Shown: piece by piece, positions 1 to 12,000 of the stretch
Position numbering within the stretch: the stretch's first letter is position 1
How the letters are laid out: every line of letters begins with the position of its first letter
Assembly (NCBI GenBank): GCA_025716815.1
Contig: JAIXMN010000023.1
Coordinates: forward strand, 1 to 64,000
Direction: 5' to 3'
Source of the DNA: Dichotomocladium elegans
Lineage: Eukaryota > Mucoromycota > Mucoromycetes > Mucorales > Lichtheimiaceae
DNA: 64,000 bases
Translations under genes and position numbers: made by a program
Notes under the pieces: generated by a model
What the model was told of the DNA's origin: nothing
Databases searched by the model: none
Seen by the model: the letters and a program-made list of their open reading frames with translations, nothing else

Positions 1-932
1 GACCGACATTGACTTTAGAAAAAACTGCATTTCCCTTGATGAGCCTGGATTCCATATTAATATGAAAGGCAGCATGGCATGGTCCAAGAAAGGGACTCCT
101 GCAGTGGTCACAATACCAAAGACAAAAGCAAAGACAACCACCATCTTGGGAGCAATCTCGGCATCAGGCATCATTAAATGTAGCTTGAGACTCCCACAAC
201 CCCCAAGAAAAGAAAAAAAGGGCAGGTCAATCCGAAGTGACGAGCAAAGAAACTGTAGCTGGGCATTATTTCAGCGTCCTTAAGGCTACGATGGATGAAA
301 TGGATAAGTATGAACATATGAAGGACCATTATTCGGTAATGGATAATGCACCCATTCATAAAGCTGAGGACATCTCTAAATACATCGAGTCTCGAGGATA
401 TCGATGTGCCTATCTTCCACGATACTCGCCTGAACTCAATCCGACTGAGCAGGGCTGATCAATTGTCAAGAGTAAAGTTAAAGGCAATAGGTTACCCTTG
501 TTCCATTATCCAACCGTCTAATATTATGGATCCTTTGTAGATAATGATATCAGCCTAACTCAAGCGCCCCGAGAGGAGAGGATATGCGCTTTGGGTGGGA
601 TCGTGGTTTGGCTGCACCCGCGCAGGCCTCCCACCGTGGCTTCTTCGAGGTACTTTTGTCTTTGTCTACTTTCCCCGTTTGCTTCTGCCGCTGGTGTTGT
701 TGCTGGTCTGTCGTCATCCCTCCTCGTTCCCTCCTCCAACCCTTCCGCCGTCGCATCTGCCGTCGATGTTCAACAGCTTCCGGCTCCTTCCTTCCCTTCC
801 TCTTTCCGCCATTGTTACCGCAATGACACACCTAGCCACCTTCGGGGTAAGTGGAAGAGCAAGAAGGGGGCTGATATTTCTGTTGATTAACGGGTATGCA
901 TGCGACAAATCTATGTTTTAATGCGACATTTT
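1..932 (+). mobile_element. Degenerate Tc1/mariner (IS630-type) transposon, 3' part
   Basis: Positions 1-480 translate, across a frameshift near 190-240, into the catalytic half of a DDE transposase. The first part reads DEPGFHIN...MAWSKKGTPAV...TTTILGAIS; the second reads VMDNAPIHK and LPRYSPELNPTEQ, the typical second Asp and final Glu blocks of the family. A stop follows TEQG, so the protein is broken. A low-complexity stretch (560-850) and a short TIR-like motif, ATGCGACATTT, at 921-932 end the element. The same TCGGGGTAAGT block at about 842 recurs in the copy at 45.9-46.9 kb. The left end lies outside the window. This is a dead copy of a family with further fragments at 5.5, 42.7 and 45.9 kb. 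Confidence 0.85.
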
Positions 933-1293
933 TTCACTAAATGAAATGGACATTCATCAATGAAAACAAGCATATGTCCCAGGTTGATGTTACACGCAAC
1001 ATCCAAGACCATATAACCCGCCTTTGTCATGGATGTGGGAAGAGAAATAGTCCAAGTTCTTTAAGATTGATCATCGTACTGCTTATCAGACAAGAGCAGC
1101 TACAAAAAACCTCTCTATACGATTTAACAGATAACAATATTAACGGTGCTGTAGTACAACAACAAACAGCGATCCTGTATTTTTTATCTGAACAGCACCC
1201 CTTCCGAAAATCATGTTTTCGCAATGCAAAGCAATAAACAAAGATTATGATTTATCAAGTTTTATTTGGCATGTATCGCACTTGGTGCAACAT
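933..1293. other. Intergenic, no gene seen
   Basis: This stretch lies between the end of the transposon copy and the stop codon of the ribosomal protein gene. Short AT-rich reading frames occur on both strands but none resembles a known protein. It probably holds the 3' UTR of the minus-strand uS5 gene. Confidence 0.5.
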
Positions 1294-1863
1294 TTACTTG
1301 CGCTGCTTCTGGGCAAGGAAATCAGTGTGCTCCTGGAAGGGAGCCTTGGTGAATTCAGCCTCAGCCCAAAGATCTATTTGAATAATGAAAAGTAAGTCTC
1401 ACTTTTCACACCAGCTCGTTCATTCCGAGCACACGACAGAAACTTACCAGGCGTCAAGAAGCCGTAGGTGTTACCAATGGCAGCGAAGGTAGCCTTGACA
1501 AAGTTACCAAGAGTGCGGGTGGAACCACGGGAAGTGGTATAGCAGTCGGTAATACCGGCGAGCTGCAAGACCTTCTTGGGAGTAGGGGCAGCGACCAAGC
1601 CAGCACCACGGGGAGCGGGAATGAGACGGCACAGAGCGGAACCGCACTTGCCAGTGACCTTGCAGGGCACAGTGTGGGGCTCACCAAGAGCAGAACCCCA
1701 GTAGCCACGGCGAACAGGGATCACCGACAGCTTGGCAAGGATGATGGCACCGCGGATGGCAGTAGCGACTTCCTTGGAGCACTTGACACCCAAACCAACG
1801 TGACCGTTCGAGTCACCGATCACAACGAAGGCCTTGAAGCGGGTACGCTGACCAGCACGGGTC

Positions 1864-1895
<32 letters not shown>

Positions 1896-2335
1896 ATCCT
1901 TGAGCGAGGGAAGGAAGTAATCGACAATCTGGTACTCCTTGATGGGAAGGGAGAAGGTGTAAATCTCCTCCATGCTCTTGATCTTACCAGCCTTAACAAG
2001 GCGGCCAAGCTTAGTAACGGGAACCCTGAACAAACGAGAAGAGTAAAGATCAGTCTTCAATGGCCAAACCAGATGCATTGAAGCCATACGCGCAATACCC
2101 ATACATATGGGTATGGGCATGTGCGCACTCGATCTTCAACATACCATTCGGTCTTTTCATCGCCACGGCGTCCACGGCCACGACCACGGCCACCACGGCC
2201 ACGACCACGTCCGAAACCACCACGTCCTAACCGGAAGAAACGATTGGACGATTAGCGACCGATTTCTGAATTTGGGCACGTCCAAACTTCTTCTTCGATA
2301 AGAAACTTACTCTCGGCCGGTGCAGAATCAGCCAT
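1294..2335 (-). CDS. RPS2: 40S ribosomal protein uS5 (S2)
   Basis: Small-subunit ribosomal protein of the uS5 family, which lines the mRNA entry tunnel and helps decoding accuracy. Four exons are readable: 2311-2335 (MADSAPAE), 2145-2226 (an RG-rich segment ending DEKTEW), 1448-2025 ([15 protein letters not shown] to YGFLTP) and 1294-1373 ([12 protein letters not shown] to QKQRK). They join in frame to 254 codons plus stop, and all introns are GT-AG. The core shows the S5 double-stranded RNA-binding block ([19 protein letters not shown]) and the C-terminal block ([14 protein letters not shown]). The RG-rich tail is typical of eukaryotic uS5 and is usually arginine-methylated. The gene looks intact. 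Confidence 0.96.
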
Positions 2336-3813
2336 TTTCTGTAAAGAGAAAATGGAAAGGATGAAATGTTAAGAGCTGTCAAGTCAATAGGCAATCGCAT
2401 GCTGGAGATAAGCCATCCATCCATCCTCGCATCCTCAATCCGCCGATGTTAATGCTTCATCCATTAAAGGTGATGGATGAATGGATGGATGGCTTGTTTT
2501 ATGAAAGGGAGCAGGCGATCGCATGAAGATATGGATGGGTATGGGCGGTATTGTCACTTACTACTATGAATAAGAAGGGGGGATCATTTTTCACCTGTCC
2601 AAGAGCTACGTCTTAGCGCGCGGAGGTTCCAAGTCCGGCATCTGAGCCCAGACCCAGCTCTATTCGGAATTGAATAATAAGCCTGGCGCTCCTCCCCTCA
2701 AAGACCGAAACAAAAGACCCCACCATTGTTTCCATCTTGAGGATGCACGCACCTTTAAGAATTATGATTCACGTAAAACCTTGTGATTTTTCTCCATTTT
2801 AGTGAGAGCAAGCTGATAGTGGGATTTCCATCGCACGGCATATCGATCTAATTTCCCCGCACTGAAAAGATTAAGGCTGGGCTCTTCTAGCAAGACAATC
2901 ACTTTATTTTCCAAGATAGCGGTCGCATAAACGATAGAACGTTGGCATGTGTGAACCGTACGCGCCTAACGTCTTTTTGATTCTCTACTAACATCTTGGA
3001 CCCTACAAATGACGTACATCTTGATGCCCAAGTGTTTCGTATTCGCGCTGAACGACATGACTCCAATCTGCATTGTGTGCCCATTTATCTTTGTCGTTCC
3101 AACCTTGAGGCGTTTTGCCCACTCTTTTCCCTGCTTGGCCACTTTAGGAGATTGTATACCGAGGGATGTTCTCATTTCCCCTCTAAATCGCGAATGTTCT
3201 TTCCCAATTCAGCAGAGCCCGCTCCTGTTATGGACATGTTCCATGACGGTTTGGCCCTCCGTCATAGTACGCGGCGACTAAACTCTTACAACTGTCTTAA
3301 TCCAAGGGTGGCAAGAATCTTGGGACACTCGAGGATGGAGAGATTATCATTCAAGCATGTACGCTGGAACCGCGCCAACTGCTGTTGTTTTTCTTTAGTG
3401 ATAGGCATGCATGCATGCGCGTGGACGTCTAAAACAAATCCAACCAGTCTGTGTTGCGTAGAAGATGCATGACAAGATAGTGTGTATCGAATAGCCCAAG
3501 GGAAAAAAAAACGTATGCCACTTGCTGACACTGTGGTGCAAATTTTAGTTGAAGGAAACCCTTTCCCGCGCAACTTGGAATGAACAAGTTACCCACGTCT
3601 CCAGCATTCCAGACGGGAAGCCGCAGGGGAACAACTCTCTCGAGGATGGAGATTCATGGTAACCCATGGCACGACTTGTATTACGTCAGGGACAAATATC
3701 CGATTGGTGGAGAATTTAACTGAAAATGCGGGAAAATACAGCGTGTCTATAAAGCCATTCTGTTTGCTGTTTTTGTTTTTTCCCCTCCCATCCTTCTTTC
3801 TCCTATCTTCGCC
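2336..3813. other. Intergenic region with GGAT-type simple repeat
   Basis: About 1.5 kb between the divergent uS5 and epimerase genes, so it should contain both promoters. A degenerate ATGG/GGAT tandem tract runs about 2405-2520. Open minus-strand stretches at 2966-3175 and 3286-3573 look mildly protein-like (KHLGIKMYVICRVQDV; KEKQQQLARFQRTCL), but they are interrupted and I do not recognise them; they could be remnants of an old gene. No tRNA fold was seen. Confidence 0.4.
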
Positions 3814-5104
3814 ATGCCTGTCACCAAGACCACCATCGACGCTGCTCAAGGAATTGACCAATACACCCTCATCAATGACAAAAAGACTCTTTCCGTCATG
3901 GTTCTGAACTATGGTGGCACCTTGACCCACATTTTGGTCCCCGATAAGGACGGCCAGATCCGCGACGTTGCGGTTGGTTTTGATGGCTTCGACAGTTATA
4001 AGCATCCTCAAAATCCTTATCTCGGTGCATTGATCGGTCGTTTTGCCAACAGGTAAAAGTGAAAGAGATCGGAAAACGTGCGCACACATAGAATGTGTTT
4101 GGCATGCAAAAAAAAATGGACCCGAAAGTCTCACGTAGGATATTCCAGAATCGGACAAGGCAAATTCGAGGTGAACGGCGTTCAACATCAGCTCGCTGTC
4201 AACAATGGCCCAAATGCGTTGCATGGCGGACCGAAGGGTTTCGACAAGAAAGTGTGGGATGTTACGATTTTGTCCCAGAGCCCTGCTAGCATCCAGCTGG
4301 ATCTCGTGAGTCCTGCTGGCGAAGAGGGCTACCCCGGTGAGATGAAGACCACCGTGACATATACCGTGACGGAAGCCAATGCTCTCGAAATCACTTACCA
4401 TGCTACTTCCTCCGAGGATACCGTCGCCAATCTGACCAACCACAGTTACTTCAATCTCGCTGGCATGGCACTTAATCCGAACATTCTCAACACCCAGATC
4501 ACCATGACCGACGCTGTCAAGGGTTTCCTTGAACTTGACGACAATGCACTACCCACTGGAAGAGAACTTGGTTGGTCGGATGCCGATTATATGTCGTTCT
4601 CGGTAAATTTATTTTTTATACGCAAAAGTGATCGACTGGTGTCACTCATTTTCTTTTTGTGGGGTCGGCGCGCGCGCGCGTGTGTGTGTGTGTATAAAGG
4701 GTGAACATGCAGGCACAACCATCGGTGCTCGAAAGGACAAGCTCCCCACATCGAAGGGCTATGACCATCCCTACGTCCTGCACCATGACTACAGCATTAA
4801 CACCACCCACCTGCCTCTAGTGGAAGCCGTCACGGCCTATGCTCCTGAGACTGGTATCGAACTGCGATTTGCAACCACAGAACCTGCGTTCCAGTTCTAC
4901 ACCGGTAACTGGATCTCGGACAATATCTTTACCGCCAAAAAGTCACAAAACAATGTGCCATTTGGACAGTATGCAGGCTTCTGCTTAGAAAGCTCCCGCA
5001 ACCCCGACGCTCCCAATAAGCCCGAGTGGGCCCGCAGCGTCTTGCTCAAGAAGGGCGAGACGTATGGCAGCAAGACTGTTTTCACTTTTGGCGTCCGCGC
5101 ATGA
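3814..5104 (+). CDS. Aldose 1-epimerase (galactose mutarotase)
   Basis: Interconverts alpha and beta anomers of galactose or glucose, the entry step of the Leloir pathway, in the cytosol. Three exons: 3814-4052, 4149-4602 and about 4700-5104, giving roughly 365 codons, normal for the family. Family motifs are visible in order: NYGGTLTHI, NPYLGALIGRFANRI, NNGPNALHGG, the catalytic-His block NLTNHSYFNL, GYDHPYVL, and the catalytic-Glu block GFCLESSRNPDAP. The acceptor of intron 2 (AAG/G at 4699) was chosen because it keeps frame into the GTTIGARKD segment; an AG at 4712 would break the frame. That intron carries a GT/CG dinucleotide run. The gene appears intact. Confidence 0.93.
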
Positions 5105-5469
5105 AAAAAGAAAAGCCCTCATCGAAACTCACAGTCGCGCGTACCATATATGTGAATATCCTTTGTATCATAAAAGAAAGTCGGTTTATCGTACGCTTGT
5201 ACCGTAACCTTTCACCTATCCCATGGCAGGACGCATGAAAGTAGGAGGGAGGGAGGGAGGTGTTGAGACGGGCCTGGGATCGAGGATGATTTTCATGAGT
5301 AGCGCGCCTCCCGATTCAACGATAGCCAGGGCTATGTTGCTGATGAGCCCTGGCTGCGCTGCACCTGCGGGCTAGGTCATTGCTGACAAGGACATACCTC
5401 TCTGTTCCCACACTGAACACCTGCGTAGTTTATTCTGGAAGGAAAGAGCTCTTGGCACACATAAAATAG

Positions 5470-5740
5470 TAATCCAGGCGGGATGGATACAGACATTCTG
5501 ATGAAAGAAGCGTAGCTACGTACACCAAGACAAGGCCTGATTTCAAGCCGGTGTTGGTATGCATCAGTTGCTGCAAAACTAAGAGGAATAGGTTCGTCCG
5601 GTGCAGTGAGGAGCATTGCAGTATGAAGACGTACCTGACACTGTTCTAAGAAACAAAGAACCCGGAGGTTTGCCCGTGTGTTCTTAACGAGAAAAACACA
5701 CAAGATTGTGCCCGAGTAGCGGTTACAATACAAAAGACAA
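5470..5740 (+). mobile_element. Fragment of mariner-like transposase N-terminus
   Basis: Base-level similarity to the N-terminal part of the transposase at 46.15-46.4 kb is visible: both contain GATGAAAGAAGC, ACCAAGACAAGGCC and TCAG(T/C)TGCTGCAAAAC in the same order and spacing. Translation gives AVRSIAV-like and KQRTRRFARV-like pieces broken by stops, which fit the helix-turn-helix region of the family. The fragment is not functional. It lies between the epimerase and the RRM gene; the rest of 5105-5973 shows no gene, only a poly-T/G-rich tract near 5888-5925. Confidence 0.65.
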
Positions 5741-5973
5741 CAGTGATTTTGCGAGCTTTCTAGGCATCAGGTATCGTTTAATGTAGCAAGGCCCTTTCAG
5801 CCACCGACCAAGGAACGAAAGAAAGAGAGCAGGATAATCCACATCTGGATAGGCTTTGGTATGGTAAAGTAATGACGAAAACCACATTTTTTTTTTTGGG
5901 TGGGGGGAGGAGGGAGGGGGGAATCATTGTACTAAACACTACAAAACCTTATTTCCGAACTGAAAAGACCACC

Positions 5974-7971
5974 TCAGTATTTAAACCCACCGAAAGGCTC
6001 CCAGACACTGCTCGCCGTCAGAAGTGATGAAGGCGGCAAGGAGGGGATATCTTCTGTTGTTGTCCCTGTTATGCTATCTGTATTCGACCGCAGTGGACTG
6101 GTCAGACCGGCTGATTCATCTGCTGCTGCTGTCGGTGTTGCTGTGCGAGAAAGACTCATAGCTGCCATGACATCCGAAAGAGCATTGTCTTGCGAGGTCG
6201 GGGCAAAGAACGGTTCTTCCTCCTCCACATGGGCGGCCCCACTCAGTGGCAGATTCTGGGGTATCCATGGCCTAAAAAGTTGCGAATCGGGGTTCGGGCC
6301 AAGCGTTGACAACGGTGATTCCACAAATTGCATACCTTTTTTATGTTTTCTCTTTGGTTTAATCGCATTCTCTCCCGTACTCCTTTTCAGCTTTCTTACC
6401 AGTCATTCCCAAGGTACCGGGAGCTAATTGAGCTTCACTGGCGAGGAACTGATCAGGAAAAGATGGAGGTACCGAATAGGAAGGGTGAGGGGGGAATTCT
6501 CGGTGATGGAAGCCAAACGGATAGGGAAGGATTGGAGGCGATTGCTGTAGCATTATGCCTCGATTAGGGTCGTCGTCGAAAAACCATCTTAGCAATTGCT
6601 GCTGCTGCCCGAAGGGCAAAGAAGCAGCAGGAGGTGGAGGTATGTAGAACTCTTGCTGGACTCGTGTAGGTAAATAAGGGGCTGTAGAATGGCCAGCAAT
6701 GCTTTGGTGCTTGCAGCCGTGGTAATGGTGTGGCAAGCCCAATCCAGGGGCAAACTTATCAAAGTGAACACGTAGCTGACGACCATGAAATTCATATCCA
6801 TCATACATTGCTTTGGATGGTTCACATAACGCGTTACGATGATGGAGCAACCAGAAGAGAAAGTCAAGTTTTCAAGCGTTTACCTATTGCCTTATTGGCA
6901 TCTTCGTGCGTGGCATAGAGAACTGTGCCAAATCCTCTACTGCGGCCATTCGAGTCCTGCACGACGTCAGCCCGTAAAATATTACCGGCGTTGCGAAACA
7001 AATCTTTCACGTCTTGCCACTGGCAATGGAATGGGAGCTAAGGGAAGATTGTCCTGTTCAGCGTCACTCCTGCTCCCATCCATGGGATCCTCATCTTACG
7101 TTTCCCACGAACAATTGTCGGCCGCGAAAAACCTAACATTTGCATGGTGTTTATATACAGAGCGTACCTCCGCTATCCATATATATAGATTTCAACAACC
7201 CCTCTCTTCCTTTTTTCTCTGGACAGGTGGGGAAATCTGTATAGGTTTACCTCTGCATTGCCTTCTAGTGTCAAGTGCGTAGTAGCCCTAGACGAAGAAT
7301 CATGCACAGCCGACGGTTGCTGTGATGGCTCGACAAACCCGCGATCTTCGCGGACTTCCAAAACGCGGCCATGCCACTTGTGATTGTGTAACATGTCTAC
7401 ATTGGAGTGGGGGGGGGATGGGATGGGTTAGCACTAGAAGGTGGGGGGGGGAGAAAGGAAGGAGGGATAACCGGGATTCACTTGCCAATTGCATTTTGCG
7501 CATCCTCCACCGTCGCAAGGAGGACAGTTCCATGCCCTTTGGATCGGTTATCATGACCTAGCGCCACATCTGCTCGAATCACCACCCCCGCTTTGCGAAA
7601 CAGATCCTTAAGATCTTGCCATCGCACTCGAAACGACAACTAGTAATAAGGAGTAGCGGCGATTGCTCAGTGTTATAGACGTGCATTGTTTTGGTATCGT
7701 ATCTCTTTCTCTCTCTCTCTCTCTTTAACCAACTTGCATTCCCGACAAATAGCTGCCTGACATTGGTCACCCGTCGCTGCTGCAGTTTATTGTTGTTGTC
7801 TTGTTGTTGTCTATGGTCTATGGTCGACAAAGCCGATGTTGAGGACGTGGAAGTCGACGTCGACGCCGATACCGAACGGCGGACATTTTGGTGGGGAGAC
7901 GGTAATGAATGAAGAGAGGCTGCGCCGTTTGCTGTGCTCATCATCGTTATGCTCATGACTGCGAGGTCCAC
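5974..7971 (-). CDS. Two-RRM RNA-binding protein (Gbp2/Hrb1-like)
   Basis: Likely an mRNA-binding or mRNA-export adaptor in the Gbp2/Hrb1/hnRNP-M-like group. Seven exons: 7738-7971, 7486-7639, 7251-7396, 7100-7132, 6884-7037, 6400-6810, 5974-6335, joining in frame to about 497 aa. RRM1 is RQLFVGN/LSFRVRWQDLKDLF...GHGTVLLATVEDA. RRM2 is RQLFVGN/LPFHCQWQDVKDLF...GFGTVLYATHEDA. Each RRM is cut by introns at the same two places (after VGN, and after the Ala-Ile that ends helix 2), and the middle exon is 154 nt in both. Both introns flanking that exon in RRM1 begin GCAAGT (GC-AG). The N-terminus is Ser/Thr-rich with Q/N; the C-terminal third is Pro-, Gln- and His-rich. The exact start Met (7971 or one of the next few) is uncertain. 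Confidence 0.85.
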
Positions 7972-9098
7972 AATGAAAGAAAAAGAAAATAATGGTGTCG
8001 ACCTGCAGGTGCTAATGATTCCTCTAGCTCACACCAATTAGTTGTGCGTCGAAGCAAAGGAGGGGGGGAGAGTGTTGATTGTGTTGGTTAATCCTAAAGA
8101 TAAAGAGAGGTGAGAGAAAGACGGACAATAGCTTATTTAATCCAGCCTCACTTGCGTCACATCCGCTCACATTACACTAATGTTTCACGCCCCCCCTCCC
8201 CATGATGTAGCTCTCTATATATCTAAAATCGGTGAGCCTCAGTTGAACCTCAGCAAACCCAAGGACGATAGCATATCCGACATTAAGCTGTCCACAGTAT
8301 GATCTTCTAAGTGTCTGTCCCTCCCTGAGAAAAACAAAAACAAAGAAGACCATCGCTCTTTGTATGAATCCAGAGTATCTCTGATAGACCAATTTGTGTC
8401 CGTGGCAAAGACTTTTCCCATTGTGTCCATGTGTATCTTAGAGCATGCGCTCTTGTTCGCATGGAGTGTCACTTACAAAAGTTTGTTGTACGGGCAAATA
8501 GGTGTCCATCGGGACGGCGCAGTTTTTTTGGGAGGGGAGGGGAGAGGAGATAAACCCTTGGGTCGCCATCATCATTCGGAAGACTCATCTCGGGCTAGCC
8601 TTGGAGGATATTATGATATTACCGACCTCCTAGTCGTAGCACCAGTGTGACCGCTGATGCACATGATCTTATCGTTTTGCGAAAACGACAGGCCTTGGTA
8701 AAATAGAGAGTGATCTCTATAGCAGGAATCGAGACTTCCAAAACAGTTTAGATTAATTGATCCGGGAATTGGGATAATCTATGCATGTGCTGAGAGGAAC
8801 ATAGTCTTGAATTACCACAATGGCGATGGCTTCGACGTCAAGTGCCTCAAAGATTTCCTCTCTTCGCCCAACCCTCTCCTGTTGAACATCCATACAAATG
8901 GGGGGGGGTAAAGCGTATGTCTCGCTGACGCACTGCAACTCATCATTCATTATTATTCCCATATAATATATCTACTTCTTCTTCAGGATTTTCGCTTATG
9001 ACATTTCGTCAGCACGGACTCGCTTCGATATTCTCTGTTCATCCTCGTCCTCTGGTTGCCTCTATATAAGGTACTTCATCTATCAGCAAAGTTGTTCA
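7972..9098. other. Intergenic; possible small unrecognised minus-strand gene
   Basis: Between the RRM gene start and the FANCI stop. Minus-strand stretches at about 8760-8885 (MDVQQERVGRREEIF...) and 8240-8400 (...LEDHTVDSLMSDMLSSL) have a protein-like composition. I cannot link them into one splice model or relate them to a family. G-runs and a purine-rich tract near 8530-8550 are the only other features. A small lineage-specific gene is possible but unsupported. Confidence 0.3.
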
Positions 9099-12000
9099 TT
9101 AGCATCTAATATTACGAACCTTTATCTTGCGATCATTCGCTCCATCATCTGAGCACTCCGCGTCTTGGATAATATCCAGCTTTATCTTAAAATCGCGTGC
9201 GGTGCTTCGTTTCATGTACTGCATCAAATCGACTTTGGATTTGCGCGACAGCTGGATGAGATGTCGTTCGAATTGTTCGACGACAAAGATGAGATTTGGA
9301 ATCATCTTTGATTCTCGCATGATTCTTGCCTGTATAAATTTCAATGGTGAGATATGCAATCCATCCAAGTGCATTTATTTATTTATTTATGTTTGACTTA
9401 CCTTTTCCTTCGAATACTGACCCTGCTTTTCTTTGCCTTTTGACTTTTTCGAGACGCTAGTTGAGAGAAGATCCCCGTGTTGCTGACCATAGATAGTTAG
9501 GAACTTGTACATCTTGTCCGTAACGCCAGAGCTCGCCAAGCTGATTACGGACACAAAATCCTGTGATATTTCACGCGGTCGAGACAGTTTCTAAAACAAA
9601 TATCAGCGCTCTGTCTAGAATTTATGTCGTATAAAAAGTACTGTGAATCTGCTTACATATTTTGCCAGGGACATCAGCGTTTTGTACATTTTCGTCAGAA
9701 CCTTGATAAGGCTCTCCGCATGTGATCCCAACAGCACCGCTTTAGTGAACTCGCTCGTTATTTGAAGGTAAGATATCAATCGCTTGCAAATTTCACGTTC
9801 AAATGCGCAGGTGTTATCCTCTCCGGGCTCCATCAGCTTCAAGCGACCAATGGCCCATGTCATGTCTTCATAGAGGTGATCCAGGAAAGACAGAATTTGT
9901 GTCGTACATGCACCGCAAGTCCTTGGGTTCAGTATTGCATAATGTACTTGAGGCAGCGGGTCTTCAGGTTCTTCTTCTTCGTCACTATCGTACGTGACCT
10001 CAAGATCCCCATGGAGAGCATGTAGATCTTGTGCGAGATAGGTAATTGTGATAAAATCGGCTGTTTCAGAGCAAAGGTGAACAAGAAGAGATACTATTTC
10101 CCGAGCCAATGCCACATCCTCAATTGGCCGTTCTTTTGACAGTCCATCGAGCCATCGGATGACACGCTTCGTCTGATCTACAAAACTGTCTGAATAACGA
10201 TCAAGCTGGTTGCAAGATGTCATTAACAACTGCATCATGTTTGCTGCTTCCTTGTACAATGGTGTCCGATCACCCAAGTATTTAGACACGGTATCCTTAT
10301 CGCACCTTTTCGTAAGCAAATGCAGACAACAAAGCGAATTGTATGGCTACTTACCATGAAAATACTTAAAGTGCCAAGCACAGCGTTATCTGTGCTTCCT
10401 GAAGCCCCGCCTCCTAGACCTTCCATATATTCTATAACACGGTCTGGCCACAGATGCACGACTGTTTCATTCACCGTCCGTAAACTGTCAATGATCGATC
10501 CCAGCACAGAATGACCCTTGAATTTTGTACAATGACTTAGATCGACAGCAGATCCTAAACTTTTTCCTTCTTCCAAACCTTCTTCGGCTGATGACTGATC
10601 AGACTGCTGTCGGAATCCTCGGTTATCAGAACATGGAGAAAGGCCTTGCCAAGCTCTACGCATCGGCGAAAATCTCCATCATCGAAGGTGCTTTGGGTTA
10701 TCCTCTACACAAAAGATCCGTATGTAAATCAGAGGTCTGTTGGAAATCAATTGCTCGCGTATTACCGTTCTCAAAAGGGAAGACGTGGAAGCAACAATGT
10801 ATTGTACAAATGTAAGATCTGTTCGTAATATACGGATAGGTGCGTGGACATTGTTTCTGATGAATAAATGCCGGTTGATTTTCGTTAGATATGACAATGA
10901 CAGCACCGATTGCTCTGACTGGCCCGCTGCCTTCCGTCCTATATTCACGTCAGGACTTGAATTTACCGGCGTGCATTTCCACGCGTATAGAAAGATCACT
11001 TTACCTCGCTCACCGGATGTATTATCTTTCAGCAGCGCAGCGACTTCGCATCTTTTCCGGAACAGGTCAAGGATCGTCTGGAGAGACTCTGCTGTTTCCC
11101 CTCCAACGATGTAAACATGCTCAATAACAGCCTACAGACGCAAATGCGGTCATATTCCCATCTTCGTGGTCATTTGTTTCTCGCCCTACCTCGTAGCAGC
11201 CCTGTAGGAGGACAGCATACATGTGATTCCTCATGCCAAGATGGGTTGCCATATCAAACTCGGACGACTTGTCAAGTTGATAGTCCTCAAGGTCAGACTT
11301 CTTCAACCGGAATATGAGCGAAGTCACATCTTCTTGACATTGGCTCAGAAGCTCTGAGACAACAGGGTTATTCTCAGCACTGAAAAGTTGTCGGAGTGAC
11401 CGTAACATGTTGGCGACAAGAACATGAACCGGCTCCAGCAAGCGCGGAAACCCCCCGTTCAGGGCATTTTCTACGCAGATATCTAGCCGGAGGGGCGTTG
11501 CCATGTTGGTATCCTTTTCGTACACCTTTTGGAACTACTTCAAAGATGATGACTTAGCCCTCCCCCACATTAGCATTCCCAGATTATCAACAAACACTTG
11601 CCTGTCCATATAGCATTTCGAAAACATCGCCTGCGATAAATGAATGGTACGAGAGTGATCCTAAGCCACGATAGGTAGCTTCCCGCACTTGCGCCTGTTG
11701 ATTAAAGCATCGGCGTAATAATCCTTTCATGCGAAGACGGCGGTTTCTATGTGAGCCAGGGATACAGCCTTCCATATCCATTCATTCTTACCCAATGTTT
11801 CAAATGCAGCACTCTGAGCATGACACGACTGTGCATTTTCTATATGACTTGATAAAAGATGAAGAAGACCATTCACTGCCACCATCCGTCCACTAGGATC
11901 TCTGAATAAAACACAAGGTTAGTGATCAGGCTACGTCGCGAATTGATAGGATTCTGTTTTTTACTTTGCAAACATGCTCTTTCGGAGGATTAAAACCAGA

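Noticed and set aside
584..921. Overlapping ORFs of 60-108 codons on both strands
   Set aside because: Low-complexity Pro/Ser/Arg-rich sequence in the 3' part of a transposon copy; all frames are open because of composition.
1674..2081. 135-codon plus-strand ORF
   Set aside because: Shadow of the uS5 coding exon on the opposite strand.
2600..2680. Possible tRNA (GGTTCCAAGTCC looks like a B box)
   Set aside because: No matching A box, anticodon arm or acceptor stem could be formed around it.
2966..3573. Minus-strand protein-like ORFs between uS5 and epimerase
   Set aside because: Interrupted by stops and unassignable; kept only as a note in the gap entry.
8180..8962. Small minus-strand multi-exon gene
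   Set aside because: Several coding-like pieces exist, but no splice model keeps a single frame and no family is recognisable.
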